Source: Campylobacterota bacterium (GTDB lineage: Bacteria; Campylobacterota; Campylobacteria; Campylobacterales; Sulfurovaceae). Taken from it: 14,832 nucleotides of DNA. Positions 5,045-11,257 of the stretch are shown piece after piece. The notes under the pieces were generated by a model that saw only the letters and a list, made by a program, of their open reading frames with translations, was not told where the DNA came from and made no database searches. The stretch lies in the NCBI GenBank assembly GCA_011330645.1, contig DRQB01000011.1, positions 1 through 14,832 of the forward strand, written 5' to 3'. Positions within the stretch are counted from its first letter, which is position 1, and each line of letters begins with the position of its first letter. Made by a program: the position numbers and the translations under genes.

Positions 5045-7396
5045 ATGAAAAAGAAATCCATACTACTTAGTTTGGTAGCTATACCTTTACTTGTTGCCTG
5101 TGGTGGAGGTGGCGGAACAACCGCTGCAACAACAACTACTACACAGACAACAAAGCTTATAGGTACAGTACCAGGAACCAAAATCGAGGCTTTCTGTGAT
5201 AACGGAAAATATTACACAACCAAATCAAATAATAACGGTACCAACCGTCATCCATTTGAACTAGACTTGAAAAAAGACAGCAGTTGTTATCTTGTAATGA
5301 CAATGAATGAAGACAATCCTGCACAAAGAACCATTACAATGTTAGCATTCCAAGATGCCTCAGGTAATGAATCTACACGTATCCAGATGACAGGGGATAC
5401 TGTTGATTTAGGATATGTAGATCTTCCACAAGACCCTACTTCTATGGATGATAACAATAGTGACCATGTTAAAGATACACCTATAGTGATAGATACTCCT
5501 CAAGGAGCAACTGAAACAACGACACCTGATACTACACACGATAGCAATCAAAATGGTACCGTAGATGTTTATGAAGATGATGATGATAATGGTATCTCAA
5601 ATGCATATGAAGACCATAATAATAATGGAACCCCTGACATTCAAGATGACAGTGATAATGATGGCACACCAGATATTATGGAGTCAAATAATAACGATAA
5701 TGGAGGAGAAAGCACAGATAATAATCATGATAATAGTGATGATGATGAACACGGTAGTGATAACAATGATGATGATGATCATGATGATGGGGGAACTACC
5801 GATACCAACACTTCAACAGGTGGAGGAACAACTGGCGGAGGAACCACTACATCTAACGGATATATGCTTACAGCATGGAATGACTTAGGAATGCACTGTA
5901 TGGATGGAAATGACTTCTCTGTATTCTCAGTACTACCTCCATACAATAACCTCCATGCACAACTTAAAGACAAAAACGGTGGTTTAGTCACTAGCGGTGT
6001 GACATTGACGTATGAAGCAACCACAGGAACTGATGGTAAAATCAATACTTCAAGTGCAGATAAAACAAACTTCTGGGACTTTAGTAATAAACTCTTCCCA
6101 AATTCTAACCTTCAGGCCAATGTAGGACTACTTGGAAACAAAACACCAAGTACAACCCCACAAGCATTAACATTTGATACACAGGAAAAATGGTGGAAAG
6201 CAGAAGGTTTACCACTCACGCCATACAATGATGATAGCACAAAGAACTATTACCCTCTTGTACTAGTCACAGCGAAAGACACAGCAGGGAATGTACTCGC
6301 TACAGCAAAAGTAGTACTCCCAGTAAGTGATGAGCTTGACTGTAAGCGTTGTCACGCGAGTAATTCTCTTGCACCAAAAGCAAAACCAAATGCTGGATGG
6401 GTAAACGAAACAGATCCTGAAAAAGACTTTAAGTTTAACGTACTTCGTCTCCATGATGAGCGTATTCCAAATGCTGTAAGTAATCATGCAACAGAACTTA
6501 CTTCAAAAGGATATACCTATGATACAGCAGGACTTGAAGCAACAGCAAGAGCAGGTACACCAATTTTATGTGCAGCTTGTCACAGTTCCAATGCTCTACC
6601 AGGTACAGGTGTAAGTGGGGTACCAGCCTTTACAAATGCAATACATAGTTACCATGCAACAGTTGTTGACCCATATACAAACCTTGCGATGAATGACAGT
6701 ACCAACAGAGATTCTTGTTATGCTTGTCACCCAGGTTCTAGTACCAAATGTCTAAGAGGTGCGATGGGTGATGCCAAAGATGCAAATGGACAAAACACAA
6801 TGCAATGTCAAAGCTGTCATGGTACCATCTCTCATGTAGGTGATGCACAAAGAAAAGGATGGCTAGATGAGCCAAACTGTCAAGCATGTCACTTCGATGG
6901 GAAGCGTGAAAATTCTGCCATTGACCCAGCGACAAATACACTCAGACACGTGGTAGATACAAGGTTTGCAACCAATCTTGATACACCAGCATCTGGGATT
7001 AGTCTTTACAGATTTAGTACAGGACATGGAGATTTACAGTGTGAAGCTTGTCACGGTGCAACACATGCCATCTACCCTGCGCACAATGCGGACAATATTT
7101 TAAGTGAAGGTATTCAAGGACATACAGGAACGATTGGGGAATGTGCCTCATGTCACAGTTCTGTACCAAATACCACCACAGGTGGACCACACGGTATGCA
7201 CCCTGTTGGATCTTCTTGGGTCAAAACACACCGAGATGTTGCTGAAAGAAATGCAGCACAATGTACGGCTTGTCATGGCGCGGACTATAGAGGGTCAGTA
7301 CTTTCTAAAATGTTTACGACACGTACACTCGATGGTAAAACATTTACAAAAGGACAAGAAGTTTCTTGTTATGCTTGTCATGGTAAAAAATGGTAA
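5045..7396 (+). CDS. Nonaheme c-type cytochrome lipoprotein with N-terminal Asp-rich repeat region
   Basis: This 783-residue lipoprotein cytochrome (MKKKSILLSLVAIPLLVAC, lipidated Cys19) is probably anchored at the cell surface or outer membrane. In order: (a) residues about 38-128, the unnamed domain shared with the preceding lipoprotein (Cys51, Cys81); (b) about 165-215, DxNxDGxxD repeats; (c) an Asp/Asn/His-rich stretch to 250 and a Gly/Thr linker to 271; (d) about 272-428, a beta-rich-looking domain opening TAWNDLGMHCMDGNDFSVFS; (e) nine CXXCH haem sites at Cys433, 509, 558, 588, 612, 666, 700, 740 and 775. Extra histidines through the haem region could be distal ligands, suggesting bis-His low-potential haems. 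The architecture fits long-range or extracellular electron transfer; the electron acceptor is unknown. It has its own array promoter, a strong terminator follows, and a diheme lipoprotein gene lies next downstream. Confidence 0.92.
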   Translation: MKKKSILLSLVAIPLLVACGGGGGTTAATTTTTQTTKLIGTVPGTKIEAFCDNGKYYTTKSNNNGTNRHPFELDLKKDSSCYLVMTMNEDNPAQRTITMLAFQDASGNESTRIQMTGDTVDLGYVDLPQDPTSMDDNNSDHVKDTPIVIDTPQGATETTTPDTTHDSNQNGTVDVYEDDDDNGISNAYEDHNNNGTPDIQDDSDNDGTPDIMESNNNDNGGESTDNNHDNSDDDEHGSDNNDDDDHDDGGTTDTNTSTGGGTTGGGTTTSNGYMLTAWNDLGMHCMDGNDFSVFSVLPPYNNLHAQLKDKNGGLVTSGVTLTYEATTGTDGKINTSSADKTNFWDFSNKLFPNSNLQANVGLLGNKTPSTTPQALTFDTQEKWWKAEGLPLTPYNDDSTKNYYPLVLVTAKDTAGNVLATAKVVLPVSDELDCKRCHASNSLAPKAKPNAGWVNETDPEKDFKFNVLRLHDERIPNAVSNHATELTSKGYTYDTAGLEATARAGTPILCAACHSSNALPGTGVSGVPAFTNAIHSYHATVVDPYTNLAMNDSTNRDSCYACHPGSSTKCLRGAMGDAKDANGQNTMQCQSCHGTISHVGDAQRKGWLDEPNCQACHFDGKRENSAIDPATNTLRHVVDTRFATNLDTPASGISLYRFSTGHGDLQCEACHGATHAIYPAHNADNILSEGIQGHTGTIGECASCHSSVPNTTTGGPHGMHPVGSSWVKTHRDVAERNAAQCTACHGADYRGSVLSKMFTTRTLDGKTFTKGQEVSCYACHGKKW

Positions 7397-7421
7397 GCGT
7401 GTAAATACACACTATCTAAAT

Positions 7422-7450
7422 AGGAGAGGCAACAATTGCCTCTCTTTCTT
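7422..7450 (+). terminator. Intrinsic terminator after the nonaheme cytochrome gene
   Basis: GAGAGGCAA (7424-7432) and TTGCCTCTC (7436-7444) form a perfect 9-bp stem with a 3-nt loop. Flanking G-U and A-U pairs extend it, and TTTCTT follows. It insulates the cytochrome gene from the operon that starts at 7543. Confidence 0.8.
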
Positions 7451-7480
7451 CTCTTCTCTACATTTTTCTTCTCTTTCAAA

Positions 7481-7512
7481 TAACACAGTGCTAACACTAT
7501 CTTAGTTACAAT
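7481..7512 (+). promoter_or_regulatory. Array C: two clear 11-bp TAACAC repeats plus -10 (TACAAT) before the two-component operon
   Basis: TAACACA at 7481 and TAACACT at 7492 are 11 bp apart, and a degenerate third unit TAGTTAC starts at 7503. Taking TACAAT at 7507 as the -10 puts it 15 bp after the second unit, as in array A. The alternative is TATCTG at 7517, 14 bp after the degenerate third unit. With fewer good half-sites, weaker or autoregulatory control would be expected, because this promoter leads into the regulator and kinase genes themselves. Confidence 0.65.
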
Positions 7513-7542
7513 TTCTTATCTGTAAATTTGAAAGGATATCTT

Positions 7543-8019
7543 GTGAAAACTCAACACTTATTACTATTCATCTCTTTATTTTTCCTTGCTGCTTGTGGAG
7601 AAGATGATGAGTTTCAAGCACAACACAACCAAGGTAAAAATTGTCTTGAGTGTCATGGGTTTACCAGTGGCGCCACACTATACAAAAAGATAGATGGGGC
7701 TGACTATGCAGTAGATGATGTTGCCAGAGGATATTCTTTACAACTTCGACTTGAATCGGGTACAATTCTTACCTATACCAAAGGTAATGGTTATGGAAAC
7801 AAACTTTACAATGGTGACCAAGGCGCTATAAATAACTTTACGCCACAAGTCGTTGATGCCAATGGAAAAATAGTCAATCAATCTTCACAAAATTCACATC
7901 ATGTAGGTCGTCTTGCTTGCAACAGATGCCATACCCAAAATGGACTCAATGGTGCACCTGGCAGGATTGTAAATTATGATTACTTTGGGAATCTTGCCGT
8001 TCAAACAAAACAGCAATAA
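7543..8019 (+). CDS. Diheme c-type cytochrome lipoprotein
   Basis: The start is GTG at 7543, because AAAGGA at 7531-7536 is correctly spaced for it; the in-frame TTG at 7528 lacks a ribosome site. The product (158 aa) begins VKTQHLLLFISLFFLAACGEDDEF, a lipoprotein signal with lipobox LAAC. It has two haem sites, CLECH near residues 29-33 and CNRCH near residues 126-130, separated by about 90 residues that look beta-rich (LYKKIDGADY, YSLQLRLESGTILTYTKGNGYGNKLYNG, TPQVVDANGKIV). It is therefore a small periplasm-facing or surface diheme electron carrier. It is the first gene of the apparent operon carrying the response regulator (24 nt downstream), kinase, repeat protein and beta-barrel, which suggests it is a component or redox partner in the regulated system. 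I do not recognise a named family. Confidence 0.87.
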   Translation: MKTQHLLLFISLFFLAACGEDDEFQAQHNQGKNCLECHGFTSGATLYKKIDGADYAVDDVARGYSLQLRLESGTILTYTKGNGYGNKLYNGDQGAINNFTPQVVDANGKIVNQSSQNSHHVGRLACNRCHTQNGLNGAPGRIVNYDYFGNLAVQTKQQ

Positions 8020-8043
8020 GCTAGAGATGGTAAGATATACATT

Positions 8044-8670
8044 ATGAAACTATTACTCCTTGAAGATGACCAGATACTTAATGAAACATTGGCACTCTTT
8101 CTCACCCGTGCAGGCTATAGTGTAGATGTGGCACATACCATGGAAGAAGCAGAAGAATTCACCTATCATAAACAGTATGATCTTTATCTTTTAGATATTA
8201 ATCTCTCTGAAGGCAGTGGACTTGAACTCTTAGCCAATTTACGCCATGCTGAGGACAATACTCCTACCATATTTATCACAGCACTCACAGATATGCACTC
8301 TATCTCTGAAGGCTTTAGATTAGGTGCTATCGACTATATTAAAAAACCTTTTGATCCCCAAGAATTACTCATACGCCTCAAAGCAAAACTCAAAAGAGAG
8401 ACTCTCTTTTGTGGCGATGTAGAGTACGATCAGAAAGCAAAAGTATTACGTAAAAATGGACAAATTATAGATATTGGAAATGTCCAATACAAAATCTTCA
8501 CCACATTGTTACTCAATTGTGGAAATGTCGTTACAAAAGAAGAACTCTATGAGTGTCTAGAACACATTTCAGATACTGCCTTGCGTGTGGCAATCACAAA
8601 GATAAAACAACGTCTAGACATTCCTATCACTAACATCCGTGGTAAAGGCTATCTCATTGAAAAGGTATGA
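8044..8670 (+). CDS. OmpR/PhoB-family response regulator
   Basis: The protein (208 aa) has a receiver domain at residues 1-115 followed by a winged-helix DNA-binding domain at about 122-208. Receiver residues are intact: acidic pocket Glu7/Asp8/Asp9, phospho-acceptor Asp51 in LYLLDINLSEGSGLELL, Thr79 in FITALTD, and Lys101 in IDYIKKPFDP. The C-terminal domain shows the OmpR-type pattern: GDVEYDQKAKVLRKNGQ, QYKIFTTLLLNCGNVVTKEELYE, LRVAITKIKQRL as recognition helix, and IRGKGYLIEKV as wing. It is second in the operon after the diheme lipoprotein and overlaps the kinase gene. Regulators of this family bind 7-bp direct repeats at about 11-bp pitch upstream of -10 boxes, matching the four TAACACT arrays in this window, so I infer that it controls those promoters and its own operon. 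Confidence 0.93.
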   Translation: MKLLLLEDDQILNETLALFLTRAGYSVDVAHTMEEAEEFTYHKQYDLYLLDINLSEGSGLELLANLRHAEDNTPTIFITALTDMHSISEGFRLGAIDYIKKPFDPQELLIRLKAKLKRETLFCGDVEYDQKAKVLRKNGQIIDIGNVQYKIFTTLLLNCGNVVTKEELYECLEHISDTALRVAITKIKQRLDIPITNIRGKGYLIEKV

Positions 8671-9712
8671 AAAAGAGTCTCTGGTTAAAAACTTTTTAGT
8701 CTTCTTCTCTTTGCTTGAAGTGCTACTGGTTTTACTTTTTATGGAACTCTATCATACACAAAAGCGTGAATATAAACAAAATCTTTTTAAAACAATGCAT
8801 GTCTGTAACTACACGATGAAATGTCCACAATTCACCTATGACTTTGCCCCCAAAGATAAGCGCAAACTCAATGAACTGTTTGATGACCATGGATTATATA
8901 GTTTTTTCCCTATCCCTCAATCTGAAAAATTTTACATTAAACTCTCCTATCCTGAAGAGAGATATCAAACAGACATTCATCATATTTTACAACTATTACA
9001 AATCAAATTTATCTTAGCATCTTTTCTTCTTTTTGCGATTGCACTTTTTTTTACATTTTACAGTTTACGCCCTATACGAAAGGCATTGAGAGTCAATGAT
9101 GAGTTTATTAAAGACATTTTACATGACTTCAATACACCCATTACTTCCATCGTTCTCAATATGAAAATGTTTAAAGAAGAAGCAGAGGACAATCCCTACA
9201 TTCAGAGAATGTCACATGGGGTAGACAGTATTTTACTTTTACAAAATAATCTTAAAAGTTTTTTGCATCACTCTCCCTCTGAAAATGAACGTCTTGATAT
9301 TGCATTATTGGCACAGAAACGTTTACGCTTTATGCAAAACATCTATCCTAAACTTCATTTTGTTTATGAAAAGAAGAGTGACCTCATCAAAATGACCAAT
9401 GAAGAATTACTGACACGTATACTCGACAATCTGCTTTCTAATGCAGCAAAATATAACAAGCCTAAAGGTAAAGTAACACTGACTGTCACACAAAACACTA
9501 TTTCGATACAAGATACAGGCAAAGGTATACAGGACGTCAAGAAGGTCTTAAATCGTTATTATAAAGAACAAGATAGAGGTTTAGGTTTAGGCTTACATAT
9601 CGTCCAAAAATTGGCAAATGAACTTAATATTGCAATTGAGATTCAAAGCAAGGTAGATAGAGGTACTAAAATTATACTCGATTTTACAGCACTTTCAGAG
9701 GAAAATACATGA
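8657..9712 (+). CDS. Membrane sensor histidine kinase, partner of the 8044 response regulator
   Basis: I chose TTG at 8657 (351 aa) because AAAGG at 8644-8648 is well placed for it and it overlaps the regulator gene by 14 nt. GTG at 8639 is in frame but without a ribosome site, and the ATG at 8667 is out of frame. Two membrane segments lie near residues 12-32 (NFLVFFSLLEVLLVLLFM) and 116-136 (IKFILASFLLFAIALFFTFY), enclosing a periplasmic sensor of about 80 residues with Cys50 and Cys56 (HVCNYTMKCPQF). The H-box is FIKDILHDFNTPITSI with His156, a variant of HELRTP. The ATPase domain has the N-box LDNLLSNAAKYNKPKG, G1 DTGKGI and G2 GLGLGLHIV. There is little linker between the second membrane segment and the H-box. 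The signal is unknown; the cysteine pair suggests redox or metal sensing. Confidence 0.92.
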   Translation: MKRYEKESLVKNFLVFFSLLEVLLVLLFMELYHTQKREYKQNLFKTMHVCNYTMKCPQFTYDFAPKDKRKLNELFDDHGLYSFFPIPQSEKFYIKLSYPEERYQTDIHHILQLLQIKFILASFLLFAIALFFTFYSLRPIRKALRVNDEFIKDILHDFNTPITSIVLNMKMFKEEAEDNPYIQRMSHGVDSILLLQNNLKSFLHHSPSENERLDIALLAQKRLRFMQNIYPKLHFVYEKKSDLIKMTNEELLTRILDNLLSNAAKYNKPKGKVTLTVTQNTISIQDTGKGIQDVKKVLNRYYKEQDRGLGLGLHIVQKLANELNIAIEIQSKVDRGTKIILDFTALSEENT

Positions 9713-10302
9713 GATATTTTCTGATTCTTATCATCTGTATATCACTGTCACTTTCCCTCAATGCCAATATAGATGCCCAAATTGAAGCCATACAAAAAGC
9801 TTCTGTGTCTGAACGCTTTAAACTCATGAATGCCTTTAAACGTGAAATAGTACAAATGAAAGAGACAGAACGAATAGAAGCACTAACGAAACTAAGATCA
9901 ATCAATAGCAGCAAACATGCAGATGCTGCACTTAGAGAAATCACTCGACATAAACCGCGCAGATATTCAAAACATCGTGATGATACCTTAGAGAGAAACA
10001 AAGACAGTGATATGGAAGAGAGTACTACCAATCAGACAGAAAATAATGTAGGGAATGAAACCTCAAATGAAACCGAAAACAATGTTGAAAACGAAACCTC
10101 AAACGAAACAGAAAACAGTGTTGAAAACGAAACCTCAAATGAAACCGAAAATAACATCGAAAATGAGACCTCCAATGAAACAGAAAATAGTGTAGAGAAT
10201 GAAACCAGTAATGAAACGGAAAACAACATCGAAACACAAACGCAGGAGGATATCGAAAATGAGACCGAAGAAAGAAATGAAGAGGAACATGATGATGACT
10301 AA
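9709..10302 (+). CDS. Exported Asn/Glu/Thr tandem-repeat protein, function unknown
   Basis: The gene starts in an ATGA overlap with the kinase stop. The product (197 aa) has a signal peptide (MRYFLILIICISLSLSLNAN). A charged, probably helical segment (about 21-90, IDAQIEAIQKASVSERFKLM and onward) is followed by an acidic repeat tail. Residues 114-173 are five copies of a 12-residue unit of the form (V/I)ENETSNETEN(N/S), then a decayed sixth copy and the C-terminus EERNEEEHDDD. The repeat is dense in Asn-Glu-Thr and has few aromatic residues, so it is probably disordered and extended. Twelve Asn-X-Thr sequons occur between 108 and 186, but none has an acidic residue at -2 as Campylobacter PglB prefers. 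I recognise no family. Operon position suggests a periplasmic or surface partner of the downstream beta-barrel or the kinase; this is inference. Confidence 0.82.
   Translation: MRYFLILIICISLSLSLNANIDAQIEAIQKASVSERFKLMNAFKREIVQMKETERIEALTKLRSINSSKHADAALREITRHKPRRYSKHRDDTLERNKDSDMEESTTNQTENNVGNETSNETENNVENETSNETENSVENETSNETENNIENETSNETENSVENETSNETENNIETQTQEDIENETEERNEEEHDDD
10048..10227 (+). repeat. Five 36-bp in-frame tandem repeats in the exported repeat protein gene
   Basis: Five 36-bp units encode 12 residues each, beginning at codons 114, 126, 138, 150 and 162. The copies differ mostly at synonymous or conservative positions (GAA/GAG, AAT/AAC, TCA/TCC/AGT, ACA/ACC/ACG). The residue at unit end alternates Asn, Ser, Asn, Ser, Asn, hinting at duplication of a 72-bp double unit. 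Copy number could vary between strains. Confidence 0.9.
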
Positions 10303-11104
10303 AAAATTATTGACCCTAGGACTACTGGCAAGTACACTGAGTTATGCCCAAGGCATAAATGATGAAGATTTTGATGGGGTACCCGATAGTCTCGACCAAT
10401 GTCCGCACACTCCTTTCTTAAATCAAGTCAATGCCCAAGGATGCACGACAACGATACTTACACTCCCTAATGAAACCGAATACGACAGTATGACACTCAC
10501 ACTAGGGTATGGCTTTAGTACCAACGAAGACTTGGCAGGAAGACAACGACAAGATACCGGCACGGTACAACTCAGTTATTATCATAACAATTGGAGTTAT
10601 TCTCTACGCAGTGGCTATTATTCGCATGATACCAATAGTGGCATATTAGATACTACATTTAAAATTAGAAAACGAATCAAGCTCACAAAAAAACTAAAGC
10701 TTGGACTAGGGGCAGGAATCAAACTACCTACCTATGACTTTACGGGAAATAAAACAGACTATACACTTTACTCTTCATTGAGCTACTATCCTACACGCTC
10801 CCTTTCTCTTTTTACAGGATTAAGTCATACCTTTGTGAAAGATGAAAAAATCATCACGCCACTACGTGATACAAATAACTTTTACATCGGTACAGGATAC
10901 TTTTTTACAAAACATTTTTATGCCAATGTGACATTTGGACTCTCTGAAAGTAAATTTACCAATGAGCATGTTGCAAGAAGTTTAGGGACTACCCTGTACT
11001 ACAAGATAAACAAAGACTGGTTCACCACACTCTCTTACAACAGAGAGATAGATGAAGAAATTCATGATTCATTGAACTTTAAAATCGGATATAAATTTTG
11101 GTAG
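10295..11104 (+). CDS. Outer-membrane beta-barrel protein with N-terminal thrombospondin-3-like motif
   Basis: Three ATG codons (10289, 10292, 10295) precede ACTAAAAAA. AGAGGAA at 10281-10287 is best spaced for 10295, giving MTKKLLTLGLLASTLSYAQ, a signal peptide. The gene overlaps the repeat-protein stop by 8 nt. The mature N-terminus has DEDFDGVPDSLDQCPHTP, one thrombospondin type 3 / OmpA-linker-like calcium-binding motif. The remaining ~220 residues alternate polar and hydrophobic positions in strand-sized runs (MTLTLGYGFS, TVQLSYYHNNWSYSLRSGYY, LKLGLGAGIKL, SLFTGLSHTF, FYIGTGYFFTKHFYANVTFGLS, WFTTLSYN) and end in FKIGYKFW, the aromatic C-terminus recognised by the BAM machinery. About 10-12 strands are expected, too few for an MtrB-type sheath. 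It is the last gene of the operon. It might be a pore or a surface anchor. Confidence 0.85.
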   Translation: MTKKLLTLGLLASTLSYAQGINDEDFDGVPDSLDQCPHTPFLNQVNAQGCTTTILTLPNETEYDSMTLTLGYGFSTNEDLAGRQRQDTGTVQLSYYHNNWSYSLRSGYYSHDTNSGILDTTFKIRKRIKLTKKLKLGLGAGIKLPTYDFTGNKTDYTLYSSLSYYPTRSLSLFTGLSHTFVKDEKIITPLRDTNNFYIGTGYFFTKHFYANVTFGLSESKFTNEHVARSLGTTLYYKINKDWFTTLSYNREIDEEIHDSLNFKIGYKFW

Positions 11105-11157
11105 TAACAAAAGGCTAACACAGAACTAGCATTCGAGTAATACAAGTTCGTTATACT
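11105..11157 (+). promoter_or_regulatory. Array D: four 11-bp repeats plus -10 (TATACT) driving a noncoding transcript
   Basis: Units begin at 11105 (TAACAAA), 11116 (TAACACA), 11127 (TAGCATT) and 11138 (TAATACA), exactly 11 bp apart and starting on the base after the beta-barrel stop codon. TATACT lies at 11152, 14 bp after the last unit, as in array B. The second unit (TAACACAGAAC) matches 10 of 11 bases of array B's third unit. Two units are degenerate, but the phase and -10 distance are kept. No protein gene follows before the terminator at 11229. Confidence 0.7.
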
Positions 11158-11162
11158 TTGCA

Positions 11163-11257
11163 TGTTTTAGTCAAAGAATCTCCCCCTGATTCACTTCCTT
11201 TTAAAACTAAAACAAGTTTGATTACACTAAAAAAGCTACAATCTCTGTAGCTTTTTT
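11163..11257 (+). ncRNA. Candidate regulated small RNA, about 94 nt, with C-rich loop and intrinsic terminator
   Basis: Predicted +1 is about 11164, seven bases after the array D -10. TGTTTTAGT (11163-11171) pairs with ACTAAAACA (11206-11214) in a perfect 9-bp stem starting at the expected 5' end. Inside it GAATC (11176-11180) pairs with GATTC (11188-11192), exposing the loop TCCCCCT. ACTTCCTTTTAAA (11193-11205) stays unpaired and is complementary to Shine-Dalgarno sequences. A short linker leads to a 12-bp terminator. There is no usable reading frame: the only ATG (11162) is followed by TTT TAG. C-rich loops and CU-rich single strands facing ribosome sites are typical of repressing sRNAs such as Helicobacter RepG. 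Its family is not one I recognise. The structure is read by eye, not computed. Confidence 0.6.
11229..11257. terminator. Bidirectional intrinsic terminator shared by the candidate sRNA and ruvA
   Basis: AAAAAAGCTACA (11229-11240) and TGTAGCTTTTTT (11246-11257) form a perfect 12-bp stem with a 5-nt loop and a T run on either strand. On the minus strand the last codons and TAG stop of ruvA (11236-11238) lie inside the hairpin. Confidence 0.9.

Noticed and set aside
8639..8656. Longer start (GTG at 8639) for the histidine kinase
   Set aside because: It has no Shine-Dalgarno, while TTG at 8657 has AAAGG at suitable distance. A rare TTG start still leaves some doubt.
10025..10237. Two antisense open frames across the repeat region
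   Set aside because: They are low-complexity frames produced by the 36-bp repeats; neither has an independent start signal, and the sense frame has a signal peptide and operon context.
10295..11104. Calling the beta-barrel an MtrB-type electron-conduit porin
   Set aside because: It is about 270 residues, enough for roughly 10-12 strands, whereas MtrB-type sheaths need 26-28; no CXXC motif near the N-terminus is seen.
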